From the NCBI RefSeq assembly GCF_041890415.1, contig NZ_CP169056.1:1364001-1428000 (forward strand): DNA of 64,000 nucleotides, given 5' to 3'. Of this stretch, positions 59,664 to 64,000 are shown one piece after another. The number at the start of each line of letters is the position of its first letter. Positions within the stretch are counted from its first letter, which is position 1. This DNA comes from Pseudoxanthomonas koreensis_A (GTDB lineage Bacteria > Pseudomonadota > Gammaproteobacteria > Xanthomonadales > Xanthomonadaceae). The notes beneath the pieces are model-generated. The model was not told the DNA's origin. It saw only the letters and a program-made list of their open reading frames with translations, and did not search any database. The position numbers and the translations under genes were made by a program.

Positions 59664-62600
59664 GGCGTGATGGCCTCGTCGGGTGGGAGTGTGCGCCGGA
59701 TCAGCGTGTAGTACAGCAGCGGGATGACCAGCAGGGTGAGCACGGTGGAGACCAGGATGCCGAACAGCAGCGAGATGCCCAGGCCGTTGAAGATCGGGTC
59801 GTCGATGATGAACACCGCGCCGGCCATTGCCGCCATCGCGGTCAGCGCGATCGGTTGCGCGCGCACCGCGCAGGCGTCGATCACCGCCTGCACCGGCGTG
59901 CGGCCCTGCGCCAGCAGGTGGTTGATGAAGTCCACCAGCAGGATCGAATTGCGCACGATAATCCCGGCCAGCGCGATCATGCCGATCATGCTGGTGGCGG
60001 TGAACTGCATGCCCAGAAGCGCGTGCCCGGGCATCACCCCGATCACGGTCAGCGGGATTGGCGCCATGATCACCAGCGGCACCAGGTAGTTGCCGAAGTA
60101 GGCCACCACCAGCAGGTAGATCAGCACCAGGCCGGCGGCGTAGGCGATGCCCATGTCGCGGAAGGTTTCATACGTGATCTGCCACTCGCCGTCCCACTTG
60201 ATCGCAAATCCGGCGGTGTCTTCGGGCTGCGCGATGTAGTGCTGCGACAGCCGCTGGCCGTCGATGGCGCTGTCGGCCACTTGGCCGACCAGGTTGAACA
60301 TGCCGTACAGCGGGCTGTCGATATGGCTGCTTTCATCGCCCATCACGTACACCACCGGCAACAGGTCCTTGTGATGGATGGCGCCGTCCCAGGAGTCTGT
60401 GCGTACGTCGACCAGCTCCGACAGCGGCACCAGCTGGCCGTCGCCGCCGCGCACGCGCAGCAACAGCACGCCTTCGAGCGTGGCCTGGTCGGCGGCGGGC
60501 AGGCGCAGGCGGATCGGGCGCGGGTACTTCGAGCTGCCGTCGATGACATAGGTCGCGTCGTGGCCCGACAGGCCGGCGGCGATAGTGTCGGCGATCGCGG
60601 ACTGCGACACGCCCAGGCGGGCGGCGCGCTCGCGGTCGATCACCAGCACTTCGCGCGCAGCGTCGGCCTCGACGCTGGTGTCGATGTCGACGATGTCGAC
60701 GATGCCGTCGGTGGCGAGGAAGCGCTGCTCCAGCGCGCGGCCGACTTCGCGCATGCGTGCGTAGTCCGGCCCGTAGATCTCGGCCACGATCGGCGACAGC
60801 ACCGGTGGCCCGGGCGGCACTTCGACCACCTTCACCGAGGCGCCGTGACGGCGGCCGACCTCGGCCAGCTGCGGACGCAGGGCGACCGCGATCTCATGGC
60901 TCTTGCGGCTGCGCGCGCGGTGGTCGACCAGGTTGACCTGCAGGTCGCCGACGTTGGCACCGGTGCGCAGGTCGTACTGGCGCACCAGACCATTGAAGTT
61001 GATCGGCGCGGCGGTACCGGCGTAGCCCTGGTAGTGCAGCACCTCGGGCACCCGGTCGATGACCGCGACCAGATCGGTGAGCAGCGCGCCGGTGTCCTGG
61101 AGCGTTCGGCCCTCGGGCAGGTCGACCACCACCTGCAGCTCGGACTTGTTGTCGAAGGGCAGCATCTTCATCACCACCAGCTTGAACCCGGCCAGGCTCA
61201 CGGCCAGCAGCACCAGCCCGGCCATGGAGGCGAACAGCAGGTGGCGCCGGCGCGCGCCGCGGGCCGGATCGAGGAAGGGCGTCATCAGCCGCTCGAAGAA
61301 ACGGTGCAGGCGTGCTGCGATCGACCCGTGCGCATGGTCGGATCGATCAGTTGGGCCAACCCTGCCCGCAGCTGCCGTATCAACGCCGTCGCACATGCCG
61401 CGCCCGTCGGCAGCAACAACGTTTGCGGCCGCGTTGTCTTCGCCGTGCCGCTTCAGCAGCTTCAGCGACAGCCACGGCGTGACGATCAGCGCGATTGCCA
61501 GCGACAGCAGCATGCCGACCGAGGCGTTGATCGGAATCGGGCGCATGTAAGGTCCCATCAGCCCACTGACGAAGGCCATCGGCAGCAGCGCTGCGATCAC
61601 GGTGAAGGTGGCGAGGATGGTCGGGCCGCCGACCTCGTCGACCGCCGGCGGGATCGCCTCGCGCAGGCTTTTACCGCCCATCGCCATGTGCCGGTGGATG
61701 TTCTCCACCACCACGATCGCGTCATCGACCAGGATGCCGATCGAGAAGATCAGCGCGAACAGCGACACCCGGTTGAGGGTGAAGCCCATCGCCCACGACG
61801 CGAACAGGGTCAGCGACAGGGTGAGCACCACCGCGGTGCCGATTACCAGCGCCTCGCGCCGGCCGAGCGCGAACAGCACCAGCAGCACCACCGCGGACGT
61901 CGCGAAGAACAGCTTCTTGATCAGTGTCTTCGCCTTTTCACTCGCGGTCAGGCCGTAGTCGCGGGTGACTTCGACCTGCACGCCCTCGGGGATGACCTGG
62001 CGGCGCAGCGCGTCGACGCGCTCGAGCACGCGGGTAGTGATGTCCGAAGCGTTGCTGCCGGGCGTCTTCGCGATCGCCAGGGTGACCGCAGGCGCGGTGC
62101 CGGACTCGGGGCCCGCGCGCCCGGGCGGCACGCCGTGCCAGACGTAGCTCGACGGCGTGTCGGCGGCGTCACTGATCCGGGCCACGTCGCCCAGCCGCAC
62201 CGGCTGGCCGCCGTCCACGCCGAGCACCAGCGCGGCCACGTCCTTGCGCCCGGCGAGAAACCGTCCCGAGGTCACCTGCACCACGCCATCGGCGCCCACC
62301 CGCTCGCCGGCCTGGCGCGCGAGGTTGGCGGCCTGCAGCGCGCCGGCGAGGTCCTCGACCGCCAGCCCGTGGCTGGCCAGGCGCGTGGCGTCGAGCTCGA
62401 CCATCAGCGCGCGCTCGGGCGCGCCGATGGTGAACACGTCACGGGTGCCGGGGATGCGCTTGAGTTCGGTTTCAAGCGTGTGCGCGACCTGCGCCAGCTC
62501 GCGCGCGCTGCGGTCCGCGTCGTCGGTCCACAGCGTCAGCGCCATCACCGGCACGTCGTCGATGCCCTTGGGCTTGATGATCGGCTGGCCGACGCCGAGG

Positions 62601-62998
62601 TTCGGCGGCATCCAGTCCTGGTGCGAGAACACCTTGTCGTACAGCCGCACCAGCGCCGGCTGCCGCTTCACGCCGACCTCGAACTCGACCGTGGCCACCA
62701 CCATGCCGGGACGACTGACCGAATAGGTGTGCTTGACGTCCTCGATCTCCGAGAGCACCTGCTCCAGCGGATACGCCAGCATCTGCTCCACCTGGCGCGC
62801 GTCCGCGCCGGGGAAGGGCACGATCACGTTGGCCATGGTCACGTCGATCTGCGGCTCTTCCTCGCGCGGCGTGATCATCACCGCGACCACGCCCAGCAGC
62901 AGGCCGAGCAGGGCCAGGATCGGGGTCAGCGGGTTGGCCTGGAAGGTGCGGGCGAGGCGACCGGAGATGCCCAGCCGTGCTGGAGCCGGCGCGGTCAC
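59660..62998 (-). CDS. RND-family efflux permease
   Basis: A 1112-residue RND transporter with a GTG start, 3 bases after the adaptor stop's first base. It shows the first membrane helix near 27-45, PGADARQVEQMLAYPLEQ in the porter domain, the central membrane block with SIGILVDDAIVVVENIHRH, and the C-terminal block with MIGMIALAGIIVRNSILLVDF. A 50-residue low-complexity linker (about residues 535-580) separates the two halves. The proton-relay acids follow the IVDDAIVV motif. The substrate is unknown; similarity is to the HAE-type, not the heavy-metal type, by the porter motif. It is coupled to the small lipoprotein downstream. Confidence 0.9.
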   Translation of the reverse strand: MTAPAPARLGISGRLARTFQANPLTPILALLGLLLGVVAVMITPREEEPQIDVTMANVIVPFPGADARQVEQMLAYPLEQVLSEIEDVKHTYSVSRPGMVVATVEFEVGVKRQPALVRLYDKVFSHQDWMPPNLGVGQPIIKPKGIDDVPVMALTLWTDDADRSARELAQVAHTLETELKRIPGTRDVFTIGAPERALMVELDATRLASHGLAVEDLAGALQAANLARQAGERVGADGVVQVTSGRFLAGRKDVAALVLGVDGGQPVRLGDVARISDAADTPSSYVWHGVPPGRAGPESGTAPAVTLAIAKTPGSNASDITTRVLERVDALRRQVIPEGVQVEVTRDYGLTASEKAKTLIKKLFFATSAVVLLVLFALGRREALVIGTAVVLTLSLTLFASWAMGFTLNRVSLFALIFSIGILVDDAIVVVENIHRHMAMGGKSLREAIPPAVDEVGGPTILATFTVIAALLPMAFVSGLMGPYMRPIPINASVGMLLSLAIALIVTPWLSLKLLKRHGEDNAAANVVAADGRGMCDGVDTAAAGRVGPTDRSDHAHGSIAARLHRFFERLMTPFLDPARGARRRHLLFASMAGLVLLAVSLAGFKLVVMKMLPFDNKSELQVVVDLPEGRTLQDTGALLTDLVAVIDRVPEVLHYQGYAGTAAPINFNGLVRQYDLRTGANVGDLQVNLVDHRARSRKSHEIAVALRPQLAEVGRRHGASVKVVEVPPGPPVLSPIVAEIYGPDYARMREVGRALEQRFLATDGIVDIVDIDTSVEADAAREVLVIDRERAARLGVSQSAIADTIAAGLSGHDATYVIDGSSKYPRPIRLRLPAADQATLEGVLLLRVRGGDGQLVPLSELVDVRTDSWDGAIHHKDLLPVVYVMGDESSHIDSPLYGMFNLVGQVADSAIDGQRLSQHYIAQPEDTAGFAIKWDGEWQITYETFRDMGIAYAAGLVLIYLLVVAYFGNYLVPLVIMAPIPLTVIGVMPGHALLGMQFTATSMIGMIALAGIIVRNSILLVDFINHLLAQGRTPVQAVIDACAVRAQPIALTAMAAMAGAVFIIDDPIFNGLGISLLFGILVSTVLTLLVIPLLYYTLIRRTLPPDEAITP

Positions 62999-62999
62999 G

Positions 63000-64000
63000 T
63001 CACTTGCCTCCGCGTGCGGCGACCAGCGCCTGGCGCGCCGCCACCGGATCGGTGGCGATCGTTTCGCCCACGCGCAGCCCGGCGATCACCTCGACGTCGT
63101 CGGACGTGGCCTCGCCCAGCCGCAGCTGGCGCAGCGACAGTGCACCATTGGCGAGCACGTAGACGGCGACAACCTCGCCGCGACGCACGGTCGCGCTGGT
63201 CGGGATGCGCGGATGCGAGGTTCCAGCCGCTGCGGGGAAGCGCACCTTTGCGATTGTGCCGGGCACGGGCGCCGGGTCCAGCGTTGGCAAAAGCACGCGC
63301 ACGCGGACGGTGTGTGTGGTGGCATCCGCGGCGGGGAAGGGGATAACCTCGTCCGCGTCGATGGTGCGTCCGTCGTGCAACTGCACGATCGCGTGCGGGT
63401 CCGCGCGCATGGCGTCGGCTACGGCCTGTGGCAGCGTCACCTCGATCCGCAACGCACCTGGCGAGAACATCATGGCCACGCGCTGGCCTGGCGCGACCGC
63501 CTCCCCGGGCTCGACGTCGCGACTGGCTACAATGCCATCGTAGGGCGCGCGCACCACTGTGTAAGCCACGTTCTGTTCTGCGCTGGCGCGCGTGGCGCGC
63601 GCGGCGTCGCGGGAGGCGACCGCGGAATCACGTGCAGCCAGCATCCTCTCCAACTGCGACTGCGAAACGTAGTGACCCTGCGACAACTCCAGGTAGCGCC
63701 GGTAGTCGGCTTCGGCTTCGCGCGCGGACGCCTCGCCAGCGACCAACTGGGCACGCGCGACGTCCACCGCTGATTGCTGCTCAACCGCGCTCAGGCGCAC
63801 CAGCACCGTGCCGGCGGTCACCCGGTCGTCGACGTCGTGCGCAACCTCGATCACCCGGCCGCTGGTCTGCGCGGTCAGCCTGGTTTGCTGCACGGCTTCG
63901 ACCACCCCGTCCCAAGCGCGGCCCTGGCCGCTGGCGGGGTCAGGGACTGTCATCATGTCCAGCCCGTCGATCGGGGCCAGGCCGCGGCTGTCGTCGCCCG
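63000..64000 (-). CDS. RND periplasmic adaptor (membrane-fusion protein), 5' end off window
   Basis: The frame remains open through 64000, so the start, and probably a signal or lipoprotein peptide, lies beyond the window; the ATG near 63956 is internal by homology of length. The visible 330 residues contain the biotinyl-lipoyl segment (LTAQTSGRVIEVAHDVDDRVTAGTVLV), an alpha-helical hairpin with LSQGHYVSQSQLERMLAARD, its return strand VRAPYDGIVASRDVEPGEAV, and a beta-barrel with LRQLRLGEATSDDVEVIAGL. It links the permease to an outer-membrane channel not seen here. Confidence 0.88.
   Translation of the reverse strand, partial: GDDSRGLAPIDGLDMMTVPDPASGQGRAWDGVVEAVQQTRLTAQTSGRVIEVAHDVDDRVTAGTVLVRLSAVEQQSAVDVARAQLVAGEASAREAEADYRRYLELSQGHYVSQSQLERMLAARDSAVASRDAARATRASAEQNVAYTVVRAPYDGIVASRDVEPGEAVAPGQRVAMMFSPGALRIEVTLPQAVADAMRADPHAIVQLHDGRTIDADEVIPFPAADATTHTVRVRVLLPTLDPAPVPGTIAKVRFPAAAGTSHPRIPTSATVRRGEVVAVYVLANGALSLRQLRLGEATSDDVEVIAGLRVGETIATDPVAARQALVAARGGK

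Overview
The window is gene-dense, very GC-rich DNA with no rRNA, tRNA, CRISPR array, integrase or transposase that I could find. Gene order and protein character point to a Xanthomonadaceae/Lysobacteraceae gammaproteobacterium (Pseudoxanthomonas, Luteimonas, Lysobacter or a relative). The signs are a flagellar block ordered as in Xanthomonas, with an rpoN-fleQ pair beside fliS/fliD/fliC; an E. coli-like clpS-clpA-infA-aat and nudJ-mnmA-hflD arrangement; and a GTAG-headed palindromic repeat. The genus is an inference.

Layout. (1) 1-5395, minus strand: lone receiver, fleQ, a sulfotransferase, a tagD-type glycerol-3-phosphate cytidylyltransferase, and a CDP-glycerol glycerophosphotransferase fused to an FkbM-type methyltransferase that runs off the left edge. 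(2) 5411-24320, minus strand: rpoN, a NarL-type regulator, a PilZ-like protein, a fliT-like gene, fliS, fliD, fliC, then flgLKJIHG and flgFEDCB, then cheV. flgA, flgM and flgN are on the plus strand at 24433-25827. Sigma-54 and sigma-28 promoter matches lie in front of the expected transcription units. (3) 25891-35652: signalling genes: a PAS histidine kinase, a degenerate GGDEF-EAL-receiver protein, a multi-PAS NarX-like kinase, an intact PAS-GGDEF-EAL protein and a chemoreceptor. Several of these carry sigma-28 promoter matches, so they may belong to the flagellar regulon. (4) 35793-49175: housekeeping: hflD, mnmA, nudJ, clpS, clpA, infA, aat, a DUF482/FemAB-like acyltransferase, trxB, ftsK, lolA, rarA. 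(5) 49230-64000: accessory metabolism: a secreted GH9 glycosidase, a nirS nitrite reductase carrying an extra N-terminal cytochrome c domain, a TonB receptor, a broken DUF924 gene, an outer-membrane barrel protein, and an operon of RND pump, membrane-fusion protein, small lipoprotein and sulfide:quinone reductase-like flavoprotein. FNR/DNR-like boxes stand in front of nirS and of the barrel gene, which suggests low-oxygen control.

How it works together. RpoN and FleQ should drive the early flagellar operons through GG-N10-GC promoters (flgB, flgG, flgA, fliD). FlgM/sigma-28 should drive late genes (fliC, fliD, flgM, the chemoreceptor and the PAS-GGDEF-EAL gene). The glycerophosphate and sulfate transfer genes directly downstream of fleQ sit where flagellin-modification islands lie in relatives. 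A teichoic-acid-like decoration of flagellin or of another surface glycan is the most novel possibility here, but it is an inference. The second point of interest is a two-copy intergenic element (about 19514-19601 and 51792-51906) whose closing stem differs in sequence but stays paired.
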